Positions 8,584-19,413 are shown, counted from the stretch's first letter. The stretch: 64,000 bases of DNA from AP-15 sp963846635 (GCA_963846635.1 CAWJXM010000054.1:1-64000), one strand, 5' to 3'. Made by a program: numbers and translations. Notes: a model not told the origin generated them from the letters alone.

Positions 8584-9377
8584 TTAATCGCGCACGATCG
8601 GGCAGGCCTCATCGCGCACCCAGCCCGCGAAGCTGAGGTAATAGACGCGGACGTCGCCATACCCTGCCCGAACCGCTGCGGCGGCAGCCAACGCGGCTCT
8701 CCCGCCTCCTTCGCAATGGGTCACGATGTGATCGCCGGAGCCGAAACCTACATCTTCCATCATCGAGCGCAGCGCCGGCGCCGGCCGAACGACGCCATTG
8801 ACCATAAGATCGGCATGAGAGAGATGACGCGCGCACCCGGTAGATGCCCACTCCGGGCACGATTGCGCGTATCCGCTCCGGTGAATTCTGCGCGTGTTCG
8901 AGTATCAAACACTTGCGCGTCCCGATCAACTTGACGCTTGAGGGTCTCGCGATCGACTAAACCAACAGACCCAGCACCGGGTACTGTACGGAAACCGCCT
9001 CTCGAAGGCTCAGCAGCTGCAGGCAGTCCCGTCGCCGATGAAAGCGCTGGCCAGCCGCCGTTCAGGATCACGGCCTTCGCGCCAAAATACTGCAGGATGA
9101 ACCAAACCCGCGCGGCGTTGGTCATGCGGCCGTCATCATAGGCGACGCCAACTGCCGCCGGGTCGAGACCGAGCCGCCCAAAAGCGTCGTCCCAGAAAGC
9201 GGTATTGGTAAACCCAATATCGGCGGCCTTGGCCGCCTTATCCCAGTCCTCGACCGACACGTGCAGAGCGCCGGGCACGTGGCCAGCATCAAATGCCGCC
9301 CGATCGCGTGCATCCAAATACTGAACTGGCCCGGGAGAGGGTAATACTGCGAAATCGACGAAGGGATCACTCGGCAT
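8584..9377 (-). pseudogene. tandem-rhodanese sulfurtransferase, frameshifted by a CG insertion
   Basis: Transfers sulfane sulfur to thiophilic acceptors in intact relatives. The start at 9377 has AGAAGAGA upstream. The N-terminal rhodanese domain (QYLDARDRAAFDAGHVPGA ... GVAYDDGRMTNAARVWF) is the usual inactive repeat. The second domain begins at VFDTRTRAEFTG, breaks after HLPGAR and continues in another frame as VNGVVRPAPALR ... HCEGGGRAALAA, where C of CEGGGRA is the expected persulfide cysteine. The break lies in GCGCGCG (8825-8836 on the plus strand); one CG pair fewer would restore GARHLSHADLMVNGV. Probably a slippage-type frameshift, or a sequencing error. Confidence 0.85.
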
Positions 9378-9449
9378 CGTAGTTTCTCTTCTTGTGGGTT
9401 ATCCGCTTAATTTGGAACAAAACAGCTCTTTTTGGAGGTGCATCTAGTT

Positions 9450-11668
9450 TTAGGAGGCTATGGTAGCTGGATATCTCGCCGAGAGCCACTCCCGCAGTTT
9501 CGACCACCGCCGCCGTGTCCGCGCTCCCTTGACGGCGATCGCCAGCGCCTTCCGCTGCCCGATCAGCACGACGAGTCGTTTTCCCCGCGTCACCCCGGTA
9601 TAGACCAGATTGCGCTGTAGCATCGGATAGTGCTGGGTCGTCAGCGGTATGACGACGGCCGGGTACTCCGAGCCCTGGCTTTTGTGGATCGTCGTTGCAT
9701 AGGCGAGCACCAGCTCATCCAATTCGCCAAAACCGTAGCTGACTTTGCGGCCCTCAAAATCGGCGACGAGTTCGCTTTCCTCCATATCAATGGCTGACAC
9801 GGTGCCGAGATCGCCGTTGTAGACGTCTTTGTCGTAATCGTTCTCGACCTGCATGACCTTGTCGCCGAGACAGAACGTCCAACCGAAGCGCTCGATGCGA
9901 ATGTCGCCGGGCAGGTTGAGCGCCTTCTGCAGCTCGATATTGAGCGAACGTGCCCCGAGACCGCCGCGGTTCATCGGGCAGAGAACCTGGATGTCGCGAA
10001 TGGGGTCGAAGCCGAAACGCTTCGGGATGCGCTCGCGCACGACGGCCAGCACCTTCCGCACGCCGTCTTCCGGATCTGCCGCATCGACAAAGTGAAAGTC
10101 GCCGCTTTCGCTTCGGGCGAGATCGGGCATCAGCCCCTGATTGATCCGATGCGCGTTGACAATGATCCGGCTCTCGGCGGCTTGGCGGAACACCTCGGTC
10201 AACCGCACGACCGGCACCGCATCCGAGGCGATGATGTCCGCCAATACCTGCCCGGGGCCGACCGAGGGCAGCTGATCGACGTCACCGACGAGCATCACTG
10301 CCGCGGCGTCCGGTAACGCGCGCAACAACGCCCGCATCAATGGCACGTCGACCATCGAGGTTTCGTCGACAACGAGCAGATCGCAGTCGAGCGGCGCCTC
10401 CTCGGTGCGCCGGAAAGCCCCGGTCCTGGGATCGGTTTCGAGCAGGCGATGGATCGTCTTGGCTTCGAGCCTGGTGCTGTCGGACAGGCGCTTGGCGGCG
10501 CGACCCGTCGGCGCACAGAGCGCGATCGCGACACCTTTGACGATCAGGATCTTCAGGATCGTATTGACGAGTGTCGTCTTGCCGACCCCAGGGCCACCGG
10601 TGATGACCAGCACTTTAGACGCGAGGGCGATGTGACCGCCTCGATCTGGCTTTCGGCGAGCACCAACTGTGTTTTCTTCTCGACCCAAGGGATCGCCTTG
10701 GCGGCGTCGATCGACGGCCATGGCGGGTCTCCAATGGCGAGCGCTCTCAGCTTCGCAGCAATCTCCCGCTCGGCGCGGTATAGCCCGGCGAGAAAGATGC
10801 AATGCCGGTTATCGAGATCGTCGGCAATGACAGTGCCGTCCTGAAGTTCGAGATCCAGCGCCGTATTGACGAGTTCTGCCGGCACCTCGAGCAATTCGCG
10901 GGTCAAGGCCACCAGCTCCTGATAGGGCAGACCGCAATGGCCATCGTCCATGGCTTGGGCGAGCGCAAAGGAGATCCCGGCGCGAACCCGGATCAGCGCG
11001 GTCTTGTCGATGCCGAGCCTGGCCGCGATCTGGTCGGCGGTGCGGAAGCCGATGCCGCGGATATCGCGTGCCAGGCGGTAGGGGTTTTCCGAGATCAGCT
11101 GGACAGCCTCAGCGCCATACGTTTTGTAGATGCGCACCGCCCGCGAGGTGCCGACACCGTTGCTGTGCAGGAACAGCATGATCTCACGGATGACCTGCTG
11201 CTCGGCCCAGCCGGCGATGATGCGCTCGGCACGTTTTGGGCCGATGCCGCTGACCTCGCGCAGCCGGTCAGGTTCCTCCGTAATGACCTCGAACACGGTC
11301 TCTCTGAAAGCCCGTACGAGCTTTTTGGCGTAGACGGGGCCGATCCCACGGATCATCCCGGAGCCCAGATATTTCTCGATCCCCTCGATCGTGGTCGGCG
11401 CCGTCGCCTTGAGAAACGAGGCTCTGAACTGGACGCCGTGGGCACGATCGTTGACCCAGCTGCCGCTCGCCTGCACAAACTCGCCGGCCGAGATCATCGC
11501 GGCATGACCGATCACGGTGATCAGATCGCGTTGCCCGCGCGCTTTGACCCGCAGCACGCAGAAGCCGTTCTCCGCGTTGTGAAACGTGACGCGGTCGACG
11601 AGACCGGCCAGGACCTCGGTTGAGCTTGGTGTCGATGCGCCCGCCACGGCCCCGCAAGAACCAGACAA
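9450..11668 (-). pseudogene. recD2: RecD2-type helicase, frameshifted
   Basis: A 5'-3' DNA helicase of the RecD2 group and a paralogue of the intact copy at 31898-34120. The first half (11668 to ~10630) has the N-terminal and helix-hairpin-helix region (GSGMIRGIGPVYAKKLVRAF, VSGIGPKRAERI, DIRGIGFRTADQIAARLG). The second half has Walker A GGPGVGKTT, Walker B VVDETSMVD, GDVDQLPSVGPG and IHKSQGSEYPAVVIP. The halves are in different frames. Comparison with the paralogue (AESQIAAIRLALLSKVLVITGG) puts a one-base deletion near 10629, between QIEAV and IALASKVLV. The start codon is a TTG without a strong ribosome site. As written it would give a product without ATPase. Confidence 0.88.
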
Positions 11669-11785
11669 TTGGGGTGCCGATTTTGTAATCCGGGGAATGT
11701 TAGATAAAAAGACAGGATTAAGTTAAGAGGTAGCCGGAAGGGCTGCTGTGGCAGCTCCACTGTCCCATTTCATTCTTCAGGACCG

Positions 11786-14131
11786 ATGAAGCCGATCAGC
11801 CTGCGTATCGCCGAGGAACTGGATGTCCGCGAGCATCAGGCTGCTGCCGCTATCGCGTTGCTCGACGGCGGAGCGACCGTTCCCTTTGTTGCCCGCTACC
11901 GAAAGGAGGCGACCGGCGCGCTCGATGACGGCCAGCTGCGTACCATTGAGGAAAGGCTGAACTATCTGCGCGAGCTCGAAGATCGTCGTGCCGCGATCCT
12001 CGACAGCATTGGCCAGCAAGGAAAACTCGATACTGTCCTCAAGCAGGCGATCGACGCGGCGGACAGCAAGGCGCGGCTTGAGGATCTCTATTTGCCCTAT
12101 CGGCCGAAACGGCGGACGAAGGCTCAAATTGCGCGCGAAGCGGGCCTCGAGCCGCTGGCAGAGACGCTTCTCGCGAGGCCCGACCAAACCCCGGAGCAGA
12201 TGGCTCGCCGATATGTTGACGTGAGTAAAGGGATTATTGATTCGACGGCCGCACTTGAAGGCGCCCGCGCGATCTTGGTCGAGCGTTTCGCCGAAGATGC
12301 CACGCTGATCGGGACCCTGCGCGAGGACGTTTGGTCGCGGGGCCGCCTCGGGTCGCGCGTTCGTGCCGGCAAGGCGGAGGCCGGCGCCAAGTTCGCCGAC
12401 TATTTCGAGTTCAGTGAGCCCCTTGCGAAATTACCGTCGCACCGCACCCTCGCGCTATTCCGGGGCGAGAAGGAGGAGGTGCTTACTCTGGAGCTGGTGC
12501 CCGACCCGGCCGCAGGGGATCGAGGCGAGCTCGGGCTCTTTGAGCAGCAGATCGCGCACCGGTTCAGGATCGCAGATCGTGGTCGGCCCGGAGACCGCTG
12601 GCTCATTGACACGGTGCGCTTGGCTTGGCGAAGGATCCTGGCTCACATCGCAAGCGACCTGCGCCATCGGCTCTGGCAAGCTGCGGAAGACGCTGCGGTG
12701 CGAGTGTTCGCCGGGAACCTGCGCGACCTGCTGCTGGCGGCGCCCGCGGGCGCGCGTGCGACGATGGGGCTTGATCCGGGATATCGGACCGGCGTCAAAG
12801 TCGCCGTGGTTGCCGGGACCGGGCAAGTCGCAGCGACGGCAACGATCTACCCGCATCAGCCGCAGCGTCGTTGGGACGAGGCAATTGCTCAGCTGGCGCG
12901 GCTTGCCCAAGAGCATCGGGTGGAACTGCTCGCGATCGGCAACGGCACTGCCTCGCGCGAAACCGACCGGCTTGCTGCCGAGCTCATTCAACTTCATCCC
13001 GAACTCAAATTGACCAAGGTTGTGGTTTTGGAGGCCGGAGCCTCGGTCTACTCCGCTTCGGCTTTCGCCTCGCAGGAGTTGCCGGAGCTGGACGTGTCTT
13101 TGCGCGGAGCGGTGTCGATTGCACGGCGGCTTCAGGACCCGCTCGCCGAGCTGGTCAAGATCGAGCCCCAATCGATCGGTGTGGGCCAATATCAGCACGA
13201 TCTCAGCGAACAAAAACTGTCGCGTTCCCTCAATGCGGTGGTCGAGGATTGCGTCAACGCCGTGGGGGTGGACGTCAACACCGCCTCCACGCCGCTGCTG
13301 TCGCGCGTCTCCGGTATCGGCGAAGGACTGGCGCGCAGCATTGTCGATTACCGTGAGGCGCACGGCCCTTTTCGCACCCGCACGGGCCTCAAAAAGGTGC
13401 CCCGGCTCGGGCCCAAGGCTTTCGAGCTTTCGGCAGGATTTCTGCGCATCCGTAACGGCGACGATCCGCTCGATGCATCGGGTGTACACCCGGAAGCCTA
13501 TCCGGTGGTGCGGCGCATTCTCGCGGCAACCAAGAGCGAACTGAAGAGACTGATCGGCAATACATCAGTGTTACGCCAGCTCGAGCCGGAGGCGTTCACC
13601 GATGCCGTGTTTGGGGTGCCCACTGTCGCAGACATCTTGCGAGAACTCGAGAAGCCCGGACGTGATCCGCGCCCAACCTACAAAACCGCGAACTTCCGGG
13701 AGGGAGTGGAAAAGCTCGAGGATCTGAAGCCTGGCATGGTTCTCGAAGGTGTCGTGACCAACGTCGCCGCATTTGGCGCCTTTGTCGATGTCGGGGTCCA
13801 TCAGGACGGGTTGGTGCATATCTCCGCGATGGCCACGGCTTACGTGAAGGACCCGCGCACGGTTGCGAAGCCCGGCGATGTCGTCCGTGTCAAGGTATTG
13901 GAGGTCGACCCAAAACGCCGTCGGATCTCGTTGACAATGCGGCTCGATGAACCCTCGGCGACGAGGTCAGCGGCAATACGTGCCGAATTTGGTCCAGCGG
14001 GATCAGAGCAACGGCGCCAACCAGATGAGACCCGCGCAGGCCGAAGCAACTCCGTGCCGGCGAGCGGCGACGCGATGGCCGCGGCGTTTCGGCGAGCGGG
14101 GTTGGCTGACAAGACTCCAGGGCGTCAATAG
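11786..14131 (+). CDS. tex: Tex-family S1 RNA-binding protein
   Basis: Tex is a nucleic-acid-binding protein associated with RNA polymerase and widely conserved in bacteria. The 781-residue length is normal. The ATG at 11786 has AGGA 5 bases upstream. In order: the N-terminal helical domain (residues 1-~190, with ATVPFVARYRKEATG and LYLPYRPKRRTKAQIAREAG), the YqgF/RNase H-like fold (around 325-450, TMGLDPGYRTGVKVAVV), helix-hairpin-helix repeats (about 480-560, SRVSGIGEGLARSIV, FRTRTGLKKVPRLGPKAFE), and the S1 domain (about 645-720, GMVLEGVVTNVAAFGAFVDVGVHQDGLVH). It is one of the few undamaged housekeeping-like genes here and may be an anchor of original chromosomal DNA. Confidence 0.95.
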   Translation: MKPISLRIAEELDVREHQAAAAIALLDGGATVPFVARYRKEATGALDDGQLRTIEERLNYLRELEDRRAAILDSIGQQGKLDTVLKQAIDAADSKARLEDLYLPYRPKRRTKAQIAREAGLEPLAETLLARPDQTPEQMARRYVDVSKGIIDSTAALEGARAILVERFAEDATLIGTLREDVWSRGRLGSRVRAGKAEAGAKFADYFEFSEPLAKLPSHRTLALFRGEKEEVLTLELVPDPAAGDRGELGLFEQQIAHRFRIADRGRPGDRWLIDTVRLAWRRILAHIASDLRHRLWQAAEDAAVRVFAGNLRDLLLAAPAGARATMGLDPGYRTGVKVAVVAGTGQVAATATIYPHQPQRRWDEAIAQLARLAQEHRVELLAIGNGTASRETDRLAAELIQLHPELKLTKVVVLEAGASVYSASAFASQELPELDVSLRGAVSIARRLQDPLAELVKIEPQSIGVGQYQHDLSEQKLSRSLNAVVEDCVNAVGVDVNTASTPLLSRVSGIGEGLARSIVDYREAHGPFRTRTGLKKVPRLGPKAFELSAGFLRIRNGDDPLDASGVHPEAYPVVRRILAATKSELKRLIGNTSVLRQLEPEAFTDAVFGVPTVADILRELEKPGRDPRPTYKTANFREGVEKLEDLKPGMVLEGVVTNVAAFGAFVDVGVHQDGLVHISAMATAYVKDPRTVAKPGDVVRVKVLEVDPKRRRISLTMRLDEPSATRSAAIRAEFGPAGSEQRRQPDETRAGRSNSVPASGDAMAAAFRRAGLADKTPGRQ

Positions 14132-14259
14132 CACAGCGGGCAACGTGGGTCGAAAGGCCCATCCGCGTAAAAGTGCACGCTAAGGACGACCTCAGAGGGT
14201 GATTTTCCGGTTTTCCCGGCCGGTTTTGACCATTTCCGGTACGGCGCCGTCACGGGCTG

Positions 14260-14378
14260 CCGGTTTATTGCGTGCAATCATGGCATGCAAACAGGATTGG
14301 CTGTTATATCGGTGCCGTCGCAGTTATCTTGCACGCAATAAACCGGGGGGCTAACGCAGGGGGTCACATTGCGTGCAA
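14260..14378. promoter_or_regulatory. probable resolution site: repeated TTGCGTGCAA boxes
   Basis: TTGCGTGCAA is found at 14268-14277, inverted at 14329-14338 and again at 14369-14378; a fourth copy is at 18713-18722 near the right end. The first two form an 18-bp inverted repeat (CCGGTTTATTGCGTGCAA facing its complement, 14260-14277 and 14329-14346), as expected for a tyrosine-recombinase core and accessory sites. The third overlaps the TTG start of the recombinase, so binding could also repress it. Confidence 0.65.
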
Positions 14379-15311
14379 TACAAGCGGCGGATCCGGCGGC
14401 AGGCGAGCCAGCCTGGATGGCGCCATTCCTGGACAGCCTGGCCCGCGCGGACCTCGCGTCGGCGACGTTGCGCGGCTACCGCTACGATCTGCGGCACTTC
14501 CTCGCCTGGCACGCCACGGTTCAGCCGGATGGGTTCGCGCTCGATCGCCTCGCCGAATTCGAACTCATCGCCTACCGCCAACACATGGTCGCCGCTGGCC
14601 GGCGCCCCGCCACGATCAACCGGCGCTTGGACGCCTTGCGCCGCCTGTGCCGGTGGGCGCGCGGCACCGGCACCCTGAGCGGCGATGTCGTCCACGACCT
14701 CCGGCCGGTGCGCACGGTGCGCAACCGCCAGCCGGCTGGTCTGACCGATCCCGAAGTTCACGCGCTGCTGCGCGCCGCCGGGGGTTCGACCCACGGCCTC
14801 GCCGCGCGCAACTATGCGCTGGTCCAGGTGATGCTGCAGGCTGGACTACGCGTCGGGGAAATGGCGGCGCTGCGGGTGGCAGATATCACCCTGAGCGATC
14901 GTTCCGGCGTGGTCCGCATCCGCCACGGCAAAGGCCTCAAAGCCCGCGAGGTGCCGTTGAATGCCACCGCGCGCCGCGCACTCAAGCTGTATCTTGCTAC
15001 GCATCCGGCACCGGCGAAGGACGCGGTGCTGTTCGTCAGTGGCCGGGAGACGGCAATGCCGGTGCGCTCGATCCAGGCGGTGATCACCAGCCTCGCGCGT
15101 CGCGCACGGCTCACACGCATTCCAGTCTCGGCGCACACGCTGCGCCACACCTTCGCGCTCGGCTACCTGCGCGACAACCCCGGCAAGCTGCCGGAACTCG
15201 CCGGCTTGCTCGGCCACGAGTTCACTCGACACGACCGCGGTTTATACGCGACCCTCTGGGGAGGACCTCGCGGCCGACCTGGAGCACTTGCATCTGAATG
15301 TCGACGGATGA
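14369..15311 (+). pseudogene. tnpI: tyrosine recombinase (TnpI-type), frameshifted before the catalytic Tyr
   Basis: Resolves transposition cointegrates in Tn3-family elements. The N-terminal core-binding domain (SLARADLASATLRGYRYDLRHF) is followed by the catalytic domain with the first Arg (QAGLRVGEMAAL), the Lys region (HGKGLKAREVPLN) and HTLRHTFALGYL. In GHE-TTCACTCGACACG (15218-15233) one extra T at 15221 shifts the frame; without it the protein reads GHESLDTTAVYTRPSGEDLAADLEHLHLN and stops at 15311, overlapping the transposase start by 14 bases. As written, the nucleophilic Tyr is lost and an unrelated tail runs to 15397. The start is a TTG at 14369; an ATG at 14417 is an alternative. 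Confidence 0.85.
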
Positions 15312-18252
15312 CGACCGGGCACGGGCGCGGACTAGGCGCCACGGCTTGCTGCCGACCGATCCCAGCGAGGACGAGCTCGCGCGGCATTGGACGCTGACTG
15401 CCGACGATCTCGCTGAGGTCGCCCAGTGCCGCGGGGCCGATCATCGGCGCCGCTTCGCGCTGCAGCTTTGCACGCTGCGTGCCTATGGCCGGTTCCTCGA
15501 CGACTACCGGCAAGCTCCGCTGAAGATCATCAGCCCCCTGTCGCGTCAGCTCGACCTGCCGCCAGTGCTGTTCCTCGGGCCGCCGGGCCGTGGGCAGACG
15601 GAGCGCGCTCAGTCGCTGCGCATCCGTCGTTATCTCGGCCTGCGCAGCTTTGACCGTGCGGTTGCCGCCGATCTGCGCGACTGGCTGCGTCAGGGTGCGC
15701 TCGAAGGCCGCAGCACAGCCGAATTGCTCAGCCGAGCCGAAGACAAGCTGCGCGAATGGCGTGTCATGTTGCCCGCGGTCAGCACGCTGGAGCGGATCGT
15801 CGTCGCAGAAGTTACGTTCGCCACGACCAACCTCTTCGAGGTCGTCACCAGCAGGTTGCCGGCGTCACTGCGCGTATCGATCGACCTGCTGGTGGAAGTG
15901 CCGGAGGGCGATGCACGGTCCAGCCTGTTCCGCCTCAAGGATTATCCAAAATCCGCCAACGCGGCGGTGATCAAGAGTGACATCGTCCGCCTGCGCCTGA
16001 TCGAAGATCTGCTCGGCACTGGCGGCGAGCTGGATGAGCTCGACCCCAAAATCGTGCGCCAGCTTGGCGAGCTCGGACGCCGCTATGATGCGGGTGATCT
16101 CCGGCGCTTCGCCAAGCCCAAACGTGTCGCGCTCGTTGCCTGCTATCTGGTCGAGGCACGCAAGACCCTGCTCGACCAGATCGTCGAGATGAACGATCTC
16201 TTTTTGACCGCGATGAACCGTAAGTCCCGCACCGCGGTCGAGAAACGCCGCAAGACCATGCGCCGGCGCGCCCGCGACGGGTTGCATCGCGTGCTCGGGG
16301 GCGTTGATGCCCTGGCCAAGGCCGATGCGGAACAGACCGTCGGTGCGTTCCGCGATGCGGTGAACGCCCCCGCCTTGGTCGAGGCAGCCGAGGCCTGCCG
16401 CGCCTACGAGCGGCTCGAAGAGCGCGGCCATCTCGACGCCATGCTGTCGCGCTATCCCACGTTGCGCCAATATCTGCCGAGCTTTCTCACCTTGCCATTT
16501 CAGGCCGCTGCCGGCAGTGAGGCGTTGTTGCAAGCGATCGACATCCTGCGGGCACTCAATGCCGGCACACGCGGGCCACTCACGCCGGCGGATCCGCACA
16601 GCTTCGTTCAGGCGGACTGGCGGCCCTACCTCATCACGGACGGCAAACTCGACCGCCATATCTGGGAGATCTCGCTCGCCTTCGCGGTGCGTGAAGCCCT
16701 GCGCGCCGGCAACTTGTTCCTCGTGCAGAGCCGCGACCACGTCTCCTTCTGGAGCCTGGTCCATGACGACCGCAGCTGGCAGGTGAGCCGCGCACAAGCC
16801 TACCAGGATCTCGGTCTGCCGACCGATCCGCAGGAGTTCCTCGCCAAGATCGCGGCCAGTTTCGACCGTGCGGCGCGCGCCGCCGCGGACGGTCTCGCGC
16901 GTAATCGGTTTGCCTCGGTCCACAATGGCCGGCTCAAACTGAAGCGAACCGACGCATTGCCGATCTCACCGGAGCTGCGTCATCTGCGCGAGGCGTTTCA
17001 AGCCAGCTACCCGCGGGTGCGGATCGAGGACCTGCTGCAGGACGTGGACGAATGGTGCGGCTTCACGCGTGCCTTCCAGCCGCTCGCCGGCTACCAGTCC
17101 CGTGCCAAGGATCAGCACCGTTCGCTGCTCGCCTCCCTGATCGTCCATGGCACCAATCTCGGCCTTGCCGCCATGAGCCAGAGCGTCGACACCGTCACCG
17201 CCGAAGCGCTGCAGGACACCAGCCAGTGGTTCCTGCGCGAGGCGACGCTGAAGGCGGCCAACACGATCCTGGTCGATTACCATCACGGCCTGCCGTTCAG
17301 CCGCGTCTGGGGTGACGGCAGCCGCTCCTCCTCCGACGGGCAGCGCTTCGCGGTGCAGCGCGACAGCCTGCTGAGCAGCTTCTATCCCCGCTACTTCGGC
17401 TACTACGATCGCGCGCTCGCCCTGTATACTCACACTTCCGACCTGCACAGTGTCTATGCCACGCAGGCAATCTCCTGCGCGCCGCGCGAAGCCCGCTACG
17501 TGCTCAGCGGCATTCTCGATAACGACACCACCCTCGTCATCCGCGAACACACCTCCGATACCCATGGCTTCACCGAGCACCTGTTCGGCCTGTGCGCCCT
17601 GCTCGGCATCGCCTTCATGCCGCGGCTGAAGGACCTGCCAGACCAGGTGCTCAGCCGCATCGATCGCGCCGCCGACTACGGCCCGCTCCAGCCACTGCTC
17701 CGCGGCACTATTGACGTCAGCATCATCATTGAGCAGTGGGATCAGTTGGTGCGCCTGGTCGCGTCGTTGAAAGCTCGGATGGCGCCGGCCCATGTCGTCA
17801 TGCAGCGTCTCGCCAACGGGCCTGCCGCCGACCGCCTGGCCAATGCACTGACCCAGCTCGGGCGCCTGATCAAGACCATCCATATCCTGCGCTACATCCA
17901 CGAGGAGCCGCTGCGCCAAGCCATCCAGTTGCAGCTCAACCGCGGCGAGTTCCGCCACATCCTCGCTAGATGGATCTTCTTCGCCAACCAAGGCGACTTC
18001 CGCACCGGCGACTACGAGGAGATCATGAACAAGGCCAGCTGCCTCAGCCTGCTCTCCAATGCCGTGCTGATCTGGAACACCGTGCACATGAGCCGCATCA
18101 CCGGGCAGCTCCGTGCCGGCGGCCACCCTGTGCGCGACGAGGATCTCGCCCACGTCTCGCCTTTGGCCCACGCCCACACCATCCCGAGCGGAACCTACTT
18201 CCAGTCACCACGCCGCCGCGCCGACATCGCGCCGGAACCCGTCATGGCCTGA
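15298..18252 (+). CDS. tnpA: Tn3-family transposase
   Basis: DDE transposase that forms cointegrates. At 984 residues it has the usual length. Catalytic residues appear at D in SRVWGDGSRSSSDGQRFAVQ (about residue 675), D in EHTSDTHGFTEHLFG and E in TGDYEEIMNKASCLSLLSNAVLIWNT. The ATG at 15298 overlaps the end of the repaired recombinase gene, so the two are probably translationally coupled. The frame is intact. Confidence 0.95.
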   Translation: MSTDDDRARARTRRHGLLPTDPSEDELARHWTLTADDLAEVAQCRGADHRRRFALQLCTLRAYGRFLDDYRQAPLKIISPLSRQLDLPPVLFLGPPGRGQTERAQSLRIRRYLGLRSFDRAVAADLRDWLRQGALEGRSTAELLSRAEDKLREWRVMLPAVSTLERIVVAEVTFATTNLFEVVTSRLPASLRVSIDLLVEVPEGDARSSLFRLKDYPKSANAAVIKSDIVRLRLIEDLLGTGGELDELDPKIVRQLGELGRRYDAGDLRRFAKPKRVALVACYLVEARKTLLDQIVEMNDLFLTAMNRKSRTAVEKRRKTMRRRARDGLHRVLGGVDALAKADAEQTVGAFRDAVNAPALVEAAEACRAYERLEERGHLDAMLSRYPTLRQYLPSFLTLPFQAAAGSEALLQAIDILRALNAGTRGPLTPADPHSFVQADWRPYLITDGKLDRHIWEISLAFAVREALRAGNLFLVQSRDHVSFWSLVHDDRSWQVSRAQAYQDLGLPTDPQEFLAKIAASFDRAARAAADGLARNRFASVHNGRLKLKRTDALPISPELRHLREAFQASYPRVRIEDLLQDVDEWCGFTRAFQPLAGYQSRAKDQHRSLLASLIVHGTNLGLAAMSQSVDTVTAEALQDTSQWFLREATLKAANTILVDYHHGLPFSRVWGDGSRSSSDGQRFAVQRDSLLSSFYPRYFGYYDRALALYTHTSDLHSVYATQAISCAPREARYVLSGILDNDTTLVIREHTSDTHGFTEHLFGLCALLGIAFMPRLKDLPDQVLSRIDRAADYGPLQPLLRGTIDVSIIIEQWDQLVRLVASLKARMAPAHVVMQRLANGPAADRLANALTQLGRLIKTIHILRYIHEEPLRQAIQLQLNRGEFRHILARWIFFANQGDFRTGDYEEIMNKASCLSLLSNAVLIWNTVHMSRITGQLRAGGHPVRDEDLAHVSPLAHAHTIPSGTYFQSPRRRADIAPEPVMA

Positions 18253-18255
18253 TCA

Positions 18256-18699
18256 GTGGAGATGCCCCGTATGCCCTCGTCCGAACGCGTGAACTGGCAG
18301 CCGATCAGCCAGATGCCGCTCGTCGCCAGCATGATCGACGGCGCCTTGAGCGACACCGCTGACCACCTCCAGACGCTGACCAAAGTACGTGCCCGGCCGC
18401 ATGTTCTCGACGACGCCACCATCGATCGGGTGGAACGCGTCCATCGCGAGCAACTGGAGTTCGTCGATATCTATGCGGAGCAGCTCCGGCGCTGGCGGGA
18501 CCAAGGTCCGTCCGCCGCACGGCGCCAGGAGCTGGACCACCTGGAAGAGAAGAACCGCAACTTGCGTCAGGTCACCACCGAAGTCCTCACCCTGGCCACC
18601 GAGCTCCGCAAGGGCACCATCGACCGCATCATGGCCATGAGCGATCTCGAACTCGGCCTCCAGGCCCTGCTCGGAACCCCACCCCCAGGCCGCTCGTAA
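18256..18699 (+). CDS. small accessory protein of the Tn3-family transposon
   Basis: Starts with GTG 3 bases after the transposase stop (ATG at 18262 is also in frame) and gives ~147 residues rich in charged helical sequence (RVERVHREQLEFVDIYAEQLRRW, QELDHLEEKNRNLRQVTTEVLTLATELRKG), probably coiled coil. It ends just before the right-hand TTGCGTGCAA box. Position and coupling suggest a role in transposition or its regulation, but I do not recognise the family. Confidence 0.7.
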   Translation: MEMPRMPSSERVNWQPISQMPLVASMIDGALSDTADHLQTLTKVRARPHVLDDATIDRVERVHREQLEFVDIYAEQLRRWRDQGPSAARRQELDHLEEKNRNLRQVTTEVLTLATELRKGTIDRIMAMSDLELGLQALLGTPPPGRS

Positions 18700-19413
18700 C
18701 CCGACCTCGACATTGCGTGCAATACGCTACCGTGCACTTTTACGCCGATGGGCCTTCCACCCCATGATGTCGTGCTGCAGCAAGGCGGGCGCCTGTTTAT
18801 CCAGGCCAGCTTCTCGATCGACACGTCGGTCACACTCTCGCCGGAGAGCGGGCCGGTGGGAACGCCGATCACGGTGGAGGTCAAGGGCATCGGCTGGCGG
18901 CCGCTCGAAAACAGCTGGATGCTGCTCTACGACAACCATTTTACCGGCTGGATATCGGCGGTGACCTCGGCGGGCACAGCAAAGTTTACGATTCCGGCCA
19001 CCGGATCGCCCGGCCTGCACGTGATCGAAATCTTGCACGGCGAGTTCACCTTTCCCTATCGGAATATGCAACAAAGCCCGGAAGCCGACCGGCCGCATTT
19101 CGTATTGCACTTCACGGTCACTCCCGGTGCGCCGGTCCTGCCGCCGCCCGCAGCGGAGCAGGCACAGCAGAGCGTGCATGGCCTCTCCTCGCCGGGCGCG
19201 CTTTCGGTGAAACCGCCCTTTGCCGGGGTCGGCCAACTGGTTACGGTAGGCGGAGCGGGCTTAGCGCCGGGCCAGCACTATGCGCTTGCTTGGACTACCA
19301 TCATCGGCAACCGCGGCGGCGGGCACGGCTGGAACGAAGCGTCGCGACCCGTCGCGAAGGCGGTGGCCGACCCTTCAGGCCGTGTGTTGTTCAATTTCGC
19401 GGCTCCTGACGAC

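Larger units (their letters stand above)
14156..18754 (+). mobile_element. Tn3-family transposon with tyrosine recombinase
   Basis: The ends are 27-bp inverted repeats with two mismatches: GGCCCATCCGCGTAAAAG at 14156 and its complement ending at 18754. Between them lie a recombination site region, a tyrosine recombinase, a 984-residue transposase and a small accessory gene, all rightward. I see no 5-bp target duplication, so one flank may have been rearranged after insertion. The left neighbour is tex; the right end runs straight into an Ig-like repeat gene whose start codon falls inside the terminal repeat. Confidence 0.88.
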
